NCBI GenBank assembly: GCA_016201105.1
Contig: JACQDN010000022.1
Span: 1-64,000 of the forward strand
DNA length: 64,000 bases
Reading direction: 5' to 3'
Source of the DNA: Pseudomonadota bacterium
GTDB taxonomy: Bacteria > Pseudomonadota > Alphaproteobacteria > Micropepsales > Micropepsaceae
In this document: positions 8,132-19,311 of the stretch, piece after piece
How the letters are laid out: every line of letters starts with the position of its first letter
How positions within the stretch are numbered: position 1 is the stretch's first letter
Position numbers and translations under genes: made by a program
The notes under the pieces: generated by a model
Told to the model about the DNA's origin: nothing
Seen by the model: only the letters and a program-made list of their open reading frames with translations
Database searches by the model: none

Positions 8132-8560
8132 TTAACTGGCCAGCCGTTCGGCCTGTTCGAGCTTGGCCAGCTCGACCCGGGCCCGCAGTTCGATCTCGTC
8201 CAAAACCCCCTGAAGCTTGGGATCGGCGAAGCTTTCATGGCGGCGGCCCACCGCGTTGGCGAGCCGGTTGAGGGTTGAGCGGGGGATGCCGCCCGAGAGA
8301 AGCCCATCACGCACCTGATCGAGCAGGCTCAGGAGGACCTCGCCCTGCTGCAGCCCCTTGGAGCGGCCGCTGGTGGAATCGTCCATGCCCTGCAGGGTGA
8401 GGATACTCTCGACGGCAGCGAGCGGCGCCGGACCGCTGATGATTTGGGCGTGCGGTGGCTCGCCGGCATCGGCTAGTTTGAACGAGCTATCTCCGCTGCC
8501 CGCCGGTTTGAAGCGGCGCACATTCGAAGTTTCGACTCTTCCGCTGCCTTCGATTTTCAC
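8132..8560 (-). CDS. fliX: Flagellar assembly regulator FliX
   Basis: 142 aa from GTG 8560, giving MKIEGSGRVETSNVRRF, which fits FliX N termini. An ATG at 8602 would add 14 residues and has GGAA in front, so the start is not settled. The C-terminal signature LLSLLDQVRDGLLSGGIPRS and DPKLQGVLDEIELRARVEL is the conserved FliX core. In Caulobacter FliX couples flagellar assembly to activation by FlbD at sigma-54 promoters, which fits the sigma-54-like site at flgF. It is placed between rlmH and dksA, away from the structural clusters. Confidence 0.8.
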   Translation of the reverse strand: MKIEGSGRVETSNVRRFKPAGSGDSSFKLADAGEPPHAQIISGPAPLAAVESILTLQGMDDSTSGRSKGLQQGEVLLSLLDQVRDGLLSGGIPRSTLNRLANAVGRRHESFADPKLQGVLDEIELRARVELAKLEQAERLAS

Positions 8561-8645
8561 GAGACGCTTGTCCCACTGCGACAGACCACCATCGCGCATC
8601 ATGGTTAAGTTCCGATGAAAGAACGACCCTCCATCGGGAGGGTCG

Positions 8646-9128
8646 CTAAGCCCGGTGATAGGGGTGGTGGCCGAGGATCGTCATCGCCCGATAGAGCTGT
8701 TCTGAAAGCATCGAACGCACGAGCAGATGCGGCCAGATCTGCGGTCCGAAGGCGAGGCTTCTGCTCGCTTTCACGCTCGGGCCGGGATCAAGGCCATCCG
8801 GTCCGCCGATCAGAAAGACCAGATCGCGCGCGCCGGCGTCGCGCATCGCGGCGAGCATTTCGGCGAAGGCCTCGCTCGTCATGCCTTTGCCCTTGGCGTC
8901 GAGAAAAATCACATGCGCGCCATCCGGAATCCTGGCGGCCAGCCGCTCGCCCTCCTCGGCGATGCGCGCGCGCGCCTCGCGCAGTTTGGAAACTGCGACT
9001 TCCTCGACTGTCACGGTGGAAATGCCGACTCTTTTGCCGAACGCCTTGGCGCGGCCGACATAGTCTTCACAAAGCGTGCCTTCGGCCGTTCCGCGCGCAT
9101 GACCGACGGCAAGAATAAAAAGGCGCAT
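8646..9128 (-). CDS. rlmH: 23S rRNA pseudouridine-1915 N3-methyltransferase RlmH
   Basis: 160 aa from ATG 9128 (MRLFILAVGHARG); an ATG three codons upstream is the alternative. SPOUT-fold features are present: HVIFLDAKGKGMTSEAFA, the knot loop FLIGGPDGLDPGP, and the C-terminal HPYHRA that closes the active site. It methylates pseudouridine 1915 in helix 69 using SAM. It follows rsfS, as is common in bacteria. Confidence 0.93.
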   Translation of the reverse strand: MRLFILAVGHARGTAEGTLCEDYVGRAKAFGKRVGISTVTVEEVAVSKLREARARIAEEGERLAARIPDGAHVIFLDAKGKGMTSEAFAEMLAAMRDAGARDLVFLIGGPDGLDPGPSVKASRSLAFGPQIWPHLLVRSMLSEQLYRAMTILGHHPYHRA

Positions 9129-9179
9129 CGAAGTCAAATCCCCTGCGCATCCTCACAAGCGATGCGCCGTGTCAGAACA

Positions 9180-9611
9180 TCACTGCGATGCGGCAGCGCG
9201 CTTGGGCTCCTCGACAGACCACATGCCTTCGAGGTCGTAATAATTGCGCACCTCGGGGCGGAATATATGAACGATCACGTCGCCGGCATCCACCAAGACC
9301 CAGTCGCCGCCTTGCAATCCGTCCACGGGCCGCGTGCCGTAACCGGCCTCTTTCAGCTTGCGCGCCAGATGCTCGGCAATGGACGTGACATGGCGCGAAG
9401 AACGCCCCGAGGCGATGACAAGCGCGTCGGTCAGCGACGAGCGGCCTTCGAGGTCGATTGTCACGATATCTTCCGCTTTGTCGTCGTCGAGCGATTTGAG
9501 GATGCGGTTCAGAAGCGTCGGTTCTTCCGACGCAGCGCGCTTCGATGTCGTTTTGGCTTTGGGTGCGGCCTTGGCCGTCGCTGCGCGTCTTGAAGGTGTC
9601 TTGCGGCTCAG
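9180..9611 (-). CDS. rsfS: Ribosomal silencing factor RsfS
   Basis: 143 aa from a proposed CTG start at 9611. The Iojap/DUF143 core is clear: LLNRILKSLDDDKAEDIVTIDL, DALVIASGRSSRHVTSIAEHL and VHIFRPEVRNYYDLEGMW. No ATG, GTG or TTG fits the domain start. CTG at 9611 lies 7 nt behind AGAGAGGA (9619-9626), an excellent ribosome-binding site. The Lys/Ala-rich leader is longer than usual. It blocks 30S-50S joining by binding L14. Confidence 0.88.
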   Translation of the reverse strand: MSRKTPSRRAATAKAAPKAKTTSKRAASEEPTLLNRILKSLDDDKAEDIVTIDLEGRSSLTDALVIASGRSSRHVTSIAEHLARKLKEAGYGTRPVDGLQGGDWVLVDAGDVIVHIFRPEVRNYYDLEGMWSVEEPKRAAASQ

Positions 9612-9618
9612 TTGAGAA

Positions 9619-9626
9619 TCCTCTCT
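9619..9626 (-). promoter_or_regulatory. Ribosome binding site deciding a CTG start for rsfS
   Basis: AGAGAGGA on the minus strand lies 7 nt before CTG 9611. It is the best Shine-Dalgarno match in the interval between nadD and the RsfS domain, and the only sensible start near it is CTG. Confidence 0.5.
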
Positions 9627-9705
9627 GCGGACGGAACGCGCCAGCCGGACATTCTCCCCAAACGCATTCGGATGAGCCGCGCTCCAGTGATTTACGAAAA
9701 ATAGA

Positions 9706-10356
9706 CTAGCACGGCGGAATTGCGTGCACCAAGGCCTCATCCCAACCCGAACGGGCGCGAATGGCCGTGGCGCTCGCGGTGCTGCGCGGTCCGTCCACCA
9801 CGAAGAGCGCGGGCGGCTTGGCGCGAGCAATGGACTTGGGTGCAATGTGACGGTCTTTCGCGAATCTGAGCGCCACCTTGGCGTGGAGCGGCGCCAGGGT
9901 CGAACCCGGCCGCATCACAGCCGCGAGGGGAAGATTTTTCGCGATCTCCTGCCAGCGCCGCCAGCGATGGAAGCTCGCCAAATTGTCGGTGCCCATCAGC
10001 CAGATGAATCGAACTTGGGGAAAGCGCCGCTTCAGTTTTCTGATGGTGTCGATCGTGAAGCGCGTGTGGAGCGTGGATTCGACATCCATCACGACGATGC
10101 GGGGATGATGCTCATATCTTTCCGCCGCGAAGGCGAGGCGCTGCGCCAAAGGGGCCATGCCCGTTTGGGATTTCAAGGGGTTCTGCGGGGAAACCAGCCA
10201 CCACACGTAGTCGAGCCCGAGCTTCTTGAGCGCGACCTCGCTGACGTGAAGGTGGCCCTCATGCGCTGGATTGAACGAGCCGCCGAGCAGCCCGATCTTC
10301 AGTCCGGGCGAGACGGGTCCTGGCGGCGTTAGCCAAGGATGGCGTTTTCTGATCAA
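9706..10356 (-). CDS. nadD: Nicotinate-nucleotide adenylyltransferase NadD
   Basis: 216 aa from TTG 10356, whose TTGA overlaps the proA stop. The open frame continues upstream only inside proA. The nucleotidyltransferase motif [19 protein letters not shown] carries the GxFxPxHxGH signature, and [13 protein letters not shown] is the C-terminal SxTxxR motif. It converts nicotinate mononucleotide to deamido-NAD in NAD synthesis. It is coupled to proA by the overlap and followed by rsfS, the usual nadD-rsfS-rlmH order. Confidence 0.92.
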   Translation of the reverse strand: MIRKRHPWLTPPGPVSPGLKIGLLGGSFNPAHEGHLHVSEVALKKLGLDYVWWLVSPQNPLKSQTGMAPLAQRLAFAAERYEHHPRIVVMDVESTLHTRFTIDTIRKLKRRFPQVRFIWLMGTDNLASFHRWRRWQEIAKNLPLAAVMRPGSTLAPLHAKVALRFAKDRHIAPKSIARAKPPALFVVDGPRSTASATAIRARSGWDEALVHAIPPC

Positions 10357-11617
10357 GGGCGAATCTGTCCGTTGCCGCGCACAACATATTTGAAGGTGGT
10401 GAGTTGCTCCACGCCGACCGGACCGCGCGCATGCAGTTTTCCGGTGCCGATGCCGATTTCCGCGCCCATGCCGAATTCGCCGCCGTCTGCGAACTGGGTG
10501 GAGGCGTTCCACAGCACGATCGCCGAATCGAGACCCGACAGGAATCGCTCGGCGGCCTTGGAATTCTCGGTCACGATGGCTTCGGTGTGCTGCGAACCGT
10601 AGGTCTCGATATGGCGGATGGCATCCTGCAAGCCGTCCACCGCCTTCACGGCAATGATCGCATCGAGATACTCGGCGCGCCAATCATCGTCGCAGGCCCG
10701 TTTGGCTTCGGCGAACAGGGTACAGACGGTCTGGTCGCCCCTGATCTCGCAGCCGGCGTTTTTGAGATCGGTCAGAATGGGCAGCCCGTGCGAATTCAGG
10801 ATCGTTCGGTCGATCAGCAAGGTTTCCGCCGCCCCGCACACCCCGGTCCGCCGCATCTTGGAATTGAGCACAATGGCGCGCGCTTTTTCGAGGTCGGCCT
10901 CTTGATGGACGTAGACGTGGCAAATGCCTTCAAGATGCGCGAGCACCGGCACGCGGGCTTCTTGCTGTACGCGTTTTACCAAACTCTTGCCGCCGCGCGG
11001 GATGATGAGAGCGAGCGCGCCATCCAAACCTTCCAGCATCATTCCAACCGCAGCGCGATCCGTGGTCGCGACAAGCTGCACGCACGCTTGCGGAAGGGCA
11101 GCCGCACGCAATCCCTCCTGGATGGCTTCATGGATAGCCCTGCAAGAGCGATTTGATTCCGATCCGCCGCGCAAGATCACGGCGTTGCCGGATTTCAGGC
11201 ACAGCGCGGCCGCATCGGCCGTCACATTGGGCCGACTTTCATAGACAATGCCGATGACGCCGATCGGTGTCGCGACCCGCGCGATATCCAGACCGTTGGG
11301 CCGTTGCCAGCGCGCCAATTCGCGCCCCACGGGATCGGGCAGATCCGCGATCGCTTCGATGCCCTTGGCCATCGCCTCGAGGCGCGCGTCGTCGAGCATC
11401 AGGCGATCCAGCATCGCGCCGCTAAGTCCGGCGCAGGAGATGTCTTCCTTGTTGGCAGCGAGAATATCCTTCGTGCGCGTGCGCAACGCCGCCGCGATTT
11501 CATTCAGCGCCCTGTTTTTTGTTTCATTCCCGGCTTCCCGCAGCGTGCGAGCGGCGTCGTGCGCAGCCTTGGCCATGGCGAGCATTTCGGACTTCAATCC
11601 TGTTTGCTCCTGAACGT

Positions 11618-11621
<4 letters not shown>
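10353..11621 (-). CDS. proA: Glutamate-5-semialdehyde dehydrogenase ProA
   Basis: 422 aa, full length. It has the aldehyde-dehydrogenase fold with [21 protein letters not shown], the cofactor-site segment [20 protein letters not shown] and the catalytic region [11 protein letters not shown] with the conserved Cys. It reduces gamma-glutamyl phosphate to glutamate semialdehyde in proline synthesis. A 4-nt overlap joins it to proB upstream and another to nadD downstream. Confidence 0.96.
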
Positions 11622-14362
<2,741 letters not shown>

Positions 14363-14366
<4 letters not shown>

Positions 14367-14926
14367 GCAGCCTCCGCCTGTTTTCGTTGCCGGCCGAATT
14401 TCTCCCGCGGCAGTTCCACCATATTGCAATAGACCGCATGGCCGCGCGAACGGCTTTCGCGCTGCTCGACGCCGCAGGGTAGAAACCCGAGCTTGGCGAG
14501 CACATGACCGGACGCGGGATTGTCGTGAAACCAGCCCGCGATCAGCTTCGGCGCCTTCAAGTCGTGAAAGGCGAATTCCGCCAGCCGCTTGGCCGCTTCG
14601 CTGGCGTAGCCTTGCTTCCAGTATGGCTTGCCCAGCCAGTAGCCCAGCTCGAACTCGCCCTTGTCGCGCAGATGCACGCCGACGACGCCCATGAACCAGC
14701 CTCGCGACTTTTCCATGATGGCGAAGGCGAAATCCGTTCCTTTCGCATTCTGTTCTTCGAGCATGACGAAGAACTCGTCGGCATCCTTTTGCGAATAAGG
14801 ATGTGGGACGCGCGAAAGGTTCTTGGCGACATCGTAATCGCCGATCAGCTTCACGATGAACGCAGCATCGTGCCGCTGCGGCGGGCGTAAAAGCAGTCTC
14901 TCGGTCTCGAATTCAAAACTAGGCAT
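14363..14926 (-). CDS. RimJ/RimL-type GNAT acetyltransferase
   Basis: 187 aa. ETERLLLRPPQRHDAAFIVKL at the N terminus and ELGYWLGKPYWKQGYASEAAK in the middle are typical of the Acetyltransf_3 group related to ribosomal-protein N-acetyltransferases. NPASGHVLAKLGF is the acetyl-CoA binding end. It is the first gene of the overlapping chain GNAT-GNAT-obgE-proB-proA-nadD, just downstream of the rpmA terminator, so a promoter probably lies at about 14927-14955. The substrate is not known. Confidence 0.78.
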
Positions 14927-14956
14927 GACACTTCCCCTCCAGGGCTTCGCGAGGGA

Positions 14957-14987
14957 AATAAAAAAGGGAGATGGCGGGCCATCTCCC
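14957..14987 (-). terminator. Rho-independent terminator after rpmA
   Basis: GGGAGATGGC (14966-14975) and GCCATCTCCC (14978-14987) form a strong stem. On the minus strand it is followed by TTTTTTATTT. It separates rplU-rpmA from the GNAT-obgE operon. Confidence 0.88.
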
Positions 14988-15035
14988 TCGTCTCAATGGA
15001 CCGCCAATTTCGTGGCGGCCTGTAAAGCTTGCCGC

Positions 15036-15311
15036 CTAGCTTGCGCTCTTCGCCGGATTCATAGCGAGCACGGATACGTACGTGCGGCGCTTGAAGCCTT
15101 GGCGGAATTGCACGTGGCCATCCGCCGTGGCGAAAATCGTGTGGTCCTTGCCAATGCCGACATTGCTGCCGGGATGGAACTGCGTCCCGCGCTGACGCAC
15201 GATAATGTTGCCGGCTTCGATGGCTTCGCCGCCGAACTTCTTCACGCCGAGCCGCTGGCCCGCCGAGTCGCGTCCGTTGCGCGAGGAACCGCCTGCTTTT
15301 TTGTGCGCCAT
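15036..15311 (-). CDS. rpmA: 50S ribosomal protein L27
   Basis: 91 aa with the invariant start [20 protein letters not shown] and core [16 protein letters not shown]27 reaches the peptidyl-transferase centre. There is no N-terminal cleavage extension. It lies 11 nt downstream of rplU and ends before a strong terminator. Confidence 0.98.
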   Translation of the reverse strand: MAHKKAGGSSRNGRDSAGQRLGVKKFGGEAIEAGNIIVRQRGTQFHPGSNVGIGKDHTIFATADGHVQFRQGFKRRTYVSVLAMNPAKSAS

Positions 15312-15322
15312 GGTTGGTGTCC

Positions 15323-15631
15323 TCAGCCCGCGTGGATGTCCGTGATCTTCACCTTGGTGAAGTGTGCACGGCTGCCGCGCTTGCGGTGGGTGTTCTTGCG
15401 GCGCTTCTTCTTGAAGGCGACAACCTTCTCGCCGCGGCCGTGTTCGACGATTTCCGCTTCGACGGAGGCGCCTGCAACAAGCGGCGCGCCGGTCTTCGGC
15501 TTGTCGCCGCCCAGCATCAGCACGTCGAGCTTGACCTTCGCACCCACGTCGCCGGTGAGCTTGGCGACCGAGAGCACGTCGTCTTTGGCGACTTTGTACT
15601 GTTTCCCGCCTGTGCGGATGACCGCGAACAT
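15323..15631 (-). CDS. rplU: 50S ribosomal protein L21
   Basis: 102 aa. [18 protein letters not shown] and the C-terminal [23 protein letters not shown] are diagnostic for L21. First of the rplU-rpmA pair. The 156 nt between it and the divergent toxin-antitoxin genes must hold both promoters; I see no convincing consensus boxes there. Confidence 0.98.
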   Translation of the reverse strand: MFAVIRTGGKQYKVAKDDVLSVAKLTGDVGAKVKLDVLMLGGDKPKTGAPLVAGASVEAEIVEHGRGEKVVAFKKKRRKNTHRKRGSRAHFTKVKITDIHAG

Positions 15632-15787
15632 GACCTTAAGTCCTTGAAATCGTTAAATTCCCGCCGAAAACACGTTCCTTCGGGAGCGCGGCAATATACG
15701 GATGAGCGGTGCGGGGTCAAGACGCATTCTCAGGGCACCTCGCGTGGAGTCCAAATTTAGACTATATTTGATCCGAAGGAGTTTGCG

Positions 15788-16060
15788 ATGAAATTGTCCG
15801 GCCGAGTGAAACCTATCAGCTATCTCAAGGCCAATGCGCCAGAGGTGATCCGCGAGCTTGGCGAAGGCCGTGGTCCTGTTGTCGTGACACTGAGAGGAGA
15901 GGCCAAGGCCGTGTTGCAAGATATCGCCAGCTACGAAGCGACCCAGGAGACGCTGGCGCTTCTCAAGATTCTCGCGCTCTCAAACGCGAAAATTGAAAAA
16001 GGAAGGGTGCGTCCGTGGTCGGAAGCTCTTCGCCGCGTCCGCGCGCGCGTCGCAGAATGA
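15788..16060 (+). CDS. Phd/YefM-family antitoxin
   Basis: 90 aa. KLSGRVKPISYLKANAPEVIREL is the Phd/YefM DNA-binding N terminus, and VTLRGEAKAVLQDIASYEA is the typical middle strand and helix. The basic C-terminal tail would wrap the toxin. AAGGAG precedes the ATG by a good distance. It is followed after 6 nt by a ParE/RelE toxin; the two should form a type II module that represses its own promoter. Confidence 0.85.
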   Translation: MKLSGRVKPISYLKANAPEVIRELGEGRGPVVVTLRGEAKAVLQDIASYEATQETLALLKILALSNAKIEKGRVRPWSEALRRVRARVAE

Positions 16061-16066
16061 GCTTGA

Positions 16067-16390
16067 ATGCGGTATGACGTTCTCCTCTCGGAGGACGCCG
16101 AAAGCGATCTCGAGGAGCTTTGGCGCCATATCGCAGTCCATGAAACTCGGGCCAGGGCGGATCAAGTTCTGGATGCTCTCACGGCCACTTGGCTCAAGCT
16201 GGAGCACTTCCCGGAGCGCGGGAATGTACCCAAGGAACTGAGAACGGTTGGCGTCCTCCAATATCGCGAGCTTCATTGGAAGCCGTATCGCGTCATCTAC
16301 GACATTCGCCGAAATCAGGTCATTGTTCATTGCATTCTCGATGGCCGCCGCGACATGCAAACGCTCTTGCAGGAGCGTTTATTGCGCTGA
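16067..16390 (+). CDS. ParE/RelE-family toxin
   Basis: 107 aa. LSEDAESDLEELWRHIAVHE, ELRTVGVLQYRELHWKPYRVIYDI and VHCILDGRRDMQTLLQERLL give the complete ParE-type fold with its C-terminal Arg-containing strand and helix. It is co-transcribed with the Phd/YefM antitoxin 6 nt upstream. Whether it targets gyrase or ribosomes cannot be decided from sequence. Confidence 0.85.
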   Translation: MRYDVLLSEDAESDLEELWRHIAVHETRARADQVLDALTATWLKLEHFPERGNVPKELRTVGVLQYRELHWKPYRVIYDIRRNQVIVHCILDGRRDMQTLLQERLLR

Positions 16391-16398
16391 ATACCTAT

Positions 16399-16548
16399 CT
16401 AGCGCCGCTTGAAAAATTGCACCGCGCGCTCGTGCTTTTCGGCTGCTGCACGGGTCTTGAACGTCCCCAGATTGCGGCGTCTGCCGGTCTTGGGATTCTT
16501 CTTGCGCGAGTAGAGCCGGTATTCACCGGATGGGAGTTTGCGGATCAT
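16399..16548 (-). CDS. Small conserved basic protein (49 aa)
   Basis: 49 aa, MIRKLPSGEYRLYSRKKNPK then TGRRRNLGTFKTRAAAEKHE. It is strongly basic, with a beta-hairpin-like start (LPSGEYRLYSRK) resembling the Arm-type or AP2-like DNA-binding strands of integrases, and a helix AAAEKHERAVQFF. I have seen similar stand-alone small proteins in alphaproteobacteria, but no function is known to me. It converges on the toxin gene with an 8-nt gap. Confidence 0.6.
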   Translation of the reverse strand: MIRKLPSGEYRLYSRKKNPKTGRRRNLGTFKTRAAAEKHERAVQFFKRR

Positions 16549-16597
16549 CGTGTCATCTCATCTGCGTCCCATCTGAACGAGCGGCACCTGTTGAAGT

Positions 16598-17137
16598 TCA
16601 TGGTCCGGCCGGTTTGCGCCGCTTGGCCAGAAAACTCGGTAGCGTCAAAACCAGAAGCGCCAACCCGACAAAGAAACAGCTCGATTTTGCATTCGTTGCC
16701 AAGAAAGCGATTTGCGCGGTCCTGTCGTCTGCGCCGGCAATCAGCATCTTGGTTTCGAGCGCGTTTTCCACCGCGTCTGCAACGGCGCCTGCCAAGGGCA
16801 CGGCCGCTACAAGCGTGAGGACGCGCCGGATGAGGCCAGCCTTTGCACCGATCCAATCGCGCACAATCAATCCGGAATAGTAGAACGCAAAGCCGTAAAG
16901 CGGCATGAAGAGATAGTCGAAGCCGAGGCTGAAGCCGGCCGTCGCCGCGTCATCGTGCGCAAGCCAGCGATTGACGATCGCATCGAAGCCCTGTGCCGTT
17001 GCCACTTTCTGCAGATCGACCGTGCCGTAACCGGTATGCGCTTTGAGCCTCAGGTCCAGCCACGCCAACACCGCGAAGGCCGCGAGCGCGCCCATCGTGG
17101 TCCAAGCCCAGCGGAACGTCAGCAGCCTGATTTTCAT
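16598..17137 (-). CDS. Hypothetical membrane protein
   Basis: 179 aa with four likely membrane helices: about residues 10-27, 75-92, 102-125 and 150-168. The periplasmic segment after helix 1 is HTGYGTVDLQKVATAQG. No family is recognised. It is divergent from the downstream GNAT gene. The small basic protein lies 50 nt downstream on the same strand. Confidence 0.65.
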   Translation of the reverse strand: MKIRLLTFRWAWTTMGALAAFAVLAWLDLRLKAHTGYGTVDLQKVATAQGFDAIVNRWLAHDDAATAGFSLGFDYLFMPLYGFAFYYSGLIVRDWIGAKAGLIRRVLTLVAAVPLAGAVADAVENALETKMLIAGADDRTAQIAFLATNAKSSCFFVGLALLVLTLPSFLAKRRKPAGP

Positions 17138-17225
17138 GATCGCCCCCGGATCTCCCCAAACTCAATGTAAAGGAGAGAAATCATCTGTGACAGCCGGTGG
17201 GCCGCAGTCGCGCTATAGATCGCGC

Positions 17226-17768
17226 ATGCCCGACTCCCGGTTCTCACACCGCTTGGCACAGATGGATGACGTGCCCGTGCTCAAAACCCTGATGGAGCGG
17301 GCCATCGGCGAACTGTTGAAACCCTATCTTCCGCCGGAAGGCGTCGAGGCCTCTTTCGCCATCATGGGGCTCGATACCCAGCTGATCGCCGACGGCACCT
17401 ACTTCGTCGTGGAGTATGCAGGCAAAGCGGCGGGCTGCGGCGGATGGTCGAGGCGCGCCACACTGTTCGGCGGCGATCACTCGGCGGGCCGCGATGCGGT
17501 GAGGCTCGATCCCAAGAAGGACGCCGCTCGCGTGCGCGCGATGTACACCCATCCAGATTTCGTTCGCCGCGGCATCGGCCGCAGGGTGCTGGAGCTCTGC
17601 GAGAATGCCGCGAAAAATGAAGGTTTCTCGCGCCTTGAGCTGGCTGCAACCCTGGCCGGATTTCCGCTCTACACGGCTTACGGATTTCGCGAAGTCGAAC
17701 GGTTCGAGGAACCGACATCGTCGGGCGTGCGCGTACCCTTGGTCCGCATGCGAAAAGAGATATCGTAG
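17226..17768 (+). CDS. GNAT family N-acetyltransferase
   Basis: 180 aa from ATG 17226 (MPDSRFSHRLAQMDDVP); the frame is open further upstream but that region is antisense to the membrane protein gene. AGCGGWSRRATLFGGDHSAG and RVRAMYTHPDFVRRGIGRRVLELCE give the GNAT core with the acetyl-CoA loop RRGIGR. The C terminus GFPLYTAYGFREVERFE completes it. The substrate is unknown. Confidence 0.8.
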   Translation: MPDSRFSHRLAQMDDVPVLKTLMERAIGELLKPYLPPEGVEASFAIMGLDTQLIADGTYFVVEYAGKAAGCGGWSRRATLFGGDHSAGRDAVRLDPKKDAARVRAMYTHPDFVRRGIGRRVLELCENAAKNEGFSRLELAATLAGFPLYTAYGFREVERFEEPTSSGVRVPLVRMRKEIS

Positions 17769-17794
17769 ACGCGTGGCGTTATAGTCGTTGAATC

Positions 17795-18412
17795 ATGCGT
17801 TCACCGGGCGACGTTCTTTACAACTTTCATTGGATCGAGGCGGGCAAAGCCGCGCGCTCGGCGCAGGCTTATGCCGGATTTCTCGGACCGTTCCTGCGCA
17901 ATCATGCCATCCGCACGCTGATAAACTTGCGCGGACCCAATGCGCGGCATCTGTGGTGGAAATACGAGACCTGGGTTTGCCGGCGGCTTAGTGTTGTCCA
18001 CCGCGATGTGATGCTGAACTCGCGCCGCCTGCCCACGCGCCAAATGCTGATCAATTTGCTCGATGCGTTCGATGCGGCCGAAAGACCGTTCCTTCTCAAA
18101 TGCTCCGGCGGGCAGGATCGCTCGAGTTTTGCCGCTGCGCTCTATCTGGTTCACAGCAAGGGTTGGAGTGCGATCGACGACGCGCGGGCGCAATTCGCGC
18201 GCTGGCCTTATTTGCACATGCCCAAACATCATCAGCGCTGGCTGAAACCGTTTCTGGAGTTTGCGCGAAGCGGGGCACGCGGCCGTCCCCTTCGCCAATG
18301 GCTTGAAGGCGAGTACACGCCGGAGAGCTTGAAAGCCTGGCTTGAATCGCAAGGGTTGAGCGATTCCTTTCGCGGTCTCTACGACAAGCCGGGCACAGCG
18401 CCTGGCATCTGA
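17795..18412 (+). CDS. Protein-tyrosine-phosphatase-like protein
   Basis: 205 aa. LKCSGGQDRSSFAAALYLV contains the CX5R phosphatase loop (CSGGQDR) followed by Ser. An upstream IRTLINLRGPN segment matches the dual-specificity phosphatase fold. The protein or lipid substrate is unknown. Its stop overlaps the start of alkB (TGATG), so the two are coupled, an unusual pairing. Confidence 0.75.
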   Translation: MRSPGDVLYNFHWIEAGKAARSAQAYAGFLGPFLRNHAIRTLINLRGPNARHLWWKYETWVCRRLSVVHRDVMLNSRRLPTRQMLINLLDAFDAAERPFLLKCSGGQDRSSFAAALYLVHSKGWSAIDDARAQFARWPYLHMPKHHQRWLKPFLEFARSGARGRPLRQWLEGEYTPESLKAWLESQGLSDSFRGLYDKPGTAPGI

Positions 18413-19044
18413 TGCGTCTTCCCAGCAAGCTCGAGATCGCACCCGGAATCGCCTTGTGGCCCGGCGCGTTGAACGCGGCGACGCAGGAAGAACTGGTGAG
18501 GGAAGTTTTTGCTCTCGCCGACGTTTCGCCTTTCTATCGTCCGGTGATGCCGAAATCCGGCAAGCCGTTTTCGGTGGAGGAATCCAATTTCGGTTCGCTC
18601 GGCTGGGTTTCGACGGTGGAAGGTTATCGCTATGCGAAAGAGCATCCGCTCACCCACGCGCCATGGCCTGCGATTCCGGAAATCCTGCTCGCGTTGTGGG
18701 ATGCGGCGACCGGGTATCGCGCTCCGCCGGAATGCTGCCTGGTGAATCTCTATGGCGAGGGCGCGCGCATGGGTCTGCATCAGGATCGCGATGAACGCGC
18801 CCTGGATGCCGCTGTGGTTTCCGTTTCGCTGGGAGATGACGCCCTCTTCCGGATTGGGGGCGATACGCGAAAAGGGGCGACGCGGTCCTTTCCGCTCAAA
18901 TCCGGGGACGTCGTCACCTTTGGCGGGCCCGCCCGGCTGGCCTTTCACGGCATCGATCGGATCGTTTACGGCTCCAGCCGCCTCATTCCGCAAGGTGGCC
19001 GGCTCAACCTGACGCTGCGACGGGTCACGCCACCGGAGGCTTGA
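18412..19044 (+). CDS. alkB: AlkB-type Fe(II)/2-oxoglutarate DNA repair dioxygenase
   Basis: 210 aa. CLVNLYGEGARMGLHQDRDE supplies the HxD iron ligands, VSLGDDALFRIGG follows, LAFHGIDRI gives the distal His, and LNLTLRRV carries the 2-oxoglutarate-binding Arg. AlkB removes methyl groups from 1-methyladenine and 3-methylcytosine. It is translationally coupled to the phosphatase gene. No Ada box or Ada gene is nearby. Confidence 0.92.
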   Translation: MRLPSKLEIAPGIALWPGALNAATQEELVREVFALADVSPFYRPVMPKSGKPFSVEESNFGSLGWVSTVEGYRYAKEHPLTHAPWPAIPEILLALWDAATGYRAPPECCLVNLYGEGARMGLHQDRDERALDAAVVSVSLGDDALFRIGGDTRKGATRSFPLKSGDVVTFGGPARLAFHGIDRIVYGSSRLIPQGGRLNLTLRRVTPPEA

Positions 19045-19049
19045 AAAAG

Positions 19050-19090
19050 CACAAAAAAAGACGCCCGGCTGGGGGGCCAACCGGGCGTCG
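19050..19090 (-). terminator. Strong minus-strand terminator without an adjacent gene
   Basis: GACGCCCGG (19060-19068) pairs with CCGGGCGTC (19081-19089). On the minus strand it runs into CTTTTTTTGTGC. The nearest minus-strand gene ends at 19312, over 200 nt upstream of it, so it either closes a long 3' UTR or an independent small RNA. Confidence 0.8.
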
Positions 19091-19240
19091 GATGCGCCGT
19101 TACGCGCTGGCATCGGGAGGGGATGACCGATACCGCGAAGGACGCTGTCTGGCGTGCGAGCGGGGGGGCAGTGCCTGCCAAACAGTTCGCCGTCCTTCGA
19201 GGACAAACCTATGCACCAAAGCCACAGTTTGCAACTATTT
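19060..19240 (-). ncRNA. Candidate small RNA between alkB and MOSC gene
   Basis: This minus-strand interval has no convincing reading frame. It is preceded by an AT-rich stretch (19231-19255, TAAAAATAAAAT on the minus strand) that could hold a -10 box, contains a GTCC-TCGA-AGGAC-like hairpin near 19195, and ends at an ideal terminator. It is not recognisable to me as 6S, tmRNA or another known RNA. It may instead be the 3' UTR of the MOSC gene. Confidence 0.3.
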
Positions 19241-19271
19241 TATTTTTAAGGTTCGTTTCTGACACTTTCCT

Positions 19272-19295
19272 CGTGACAATTGCAGAATTGTCACG
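19272..19295. repeat. Perfect 10-bp inverted repeat after MOSC gene
   Basis: CGTGACAATT-GCAG-AATTGTCACG is exact, with a 4-nt loop and no U-tract on either strand. It lies 16 nt past the MOSC stop. It could be an operator for the candidate small RNA, a processing hairpin or a factor-binding dyad. Confidence 0.5.
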
Positions 19296-19311
19296 ATGGA
19301 ACAAGCCTGAA

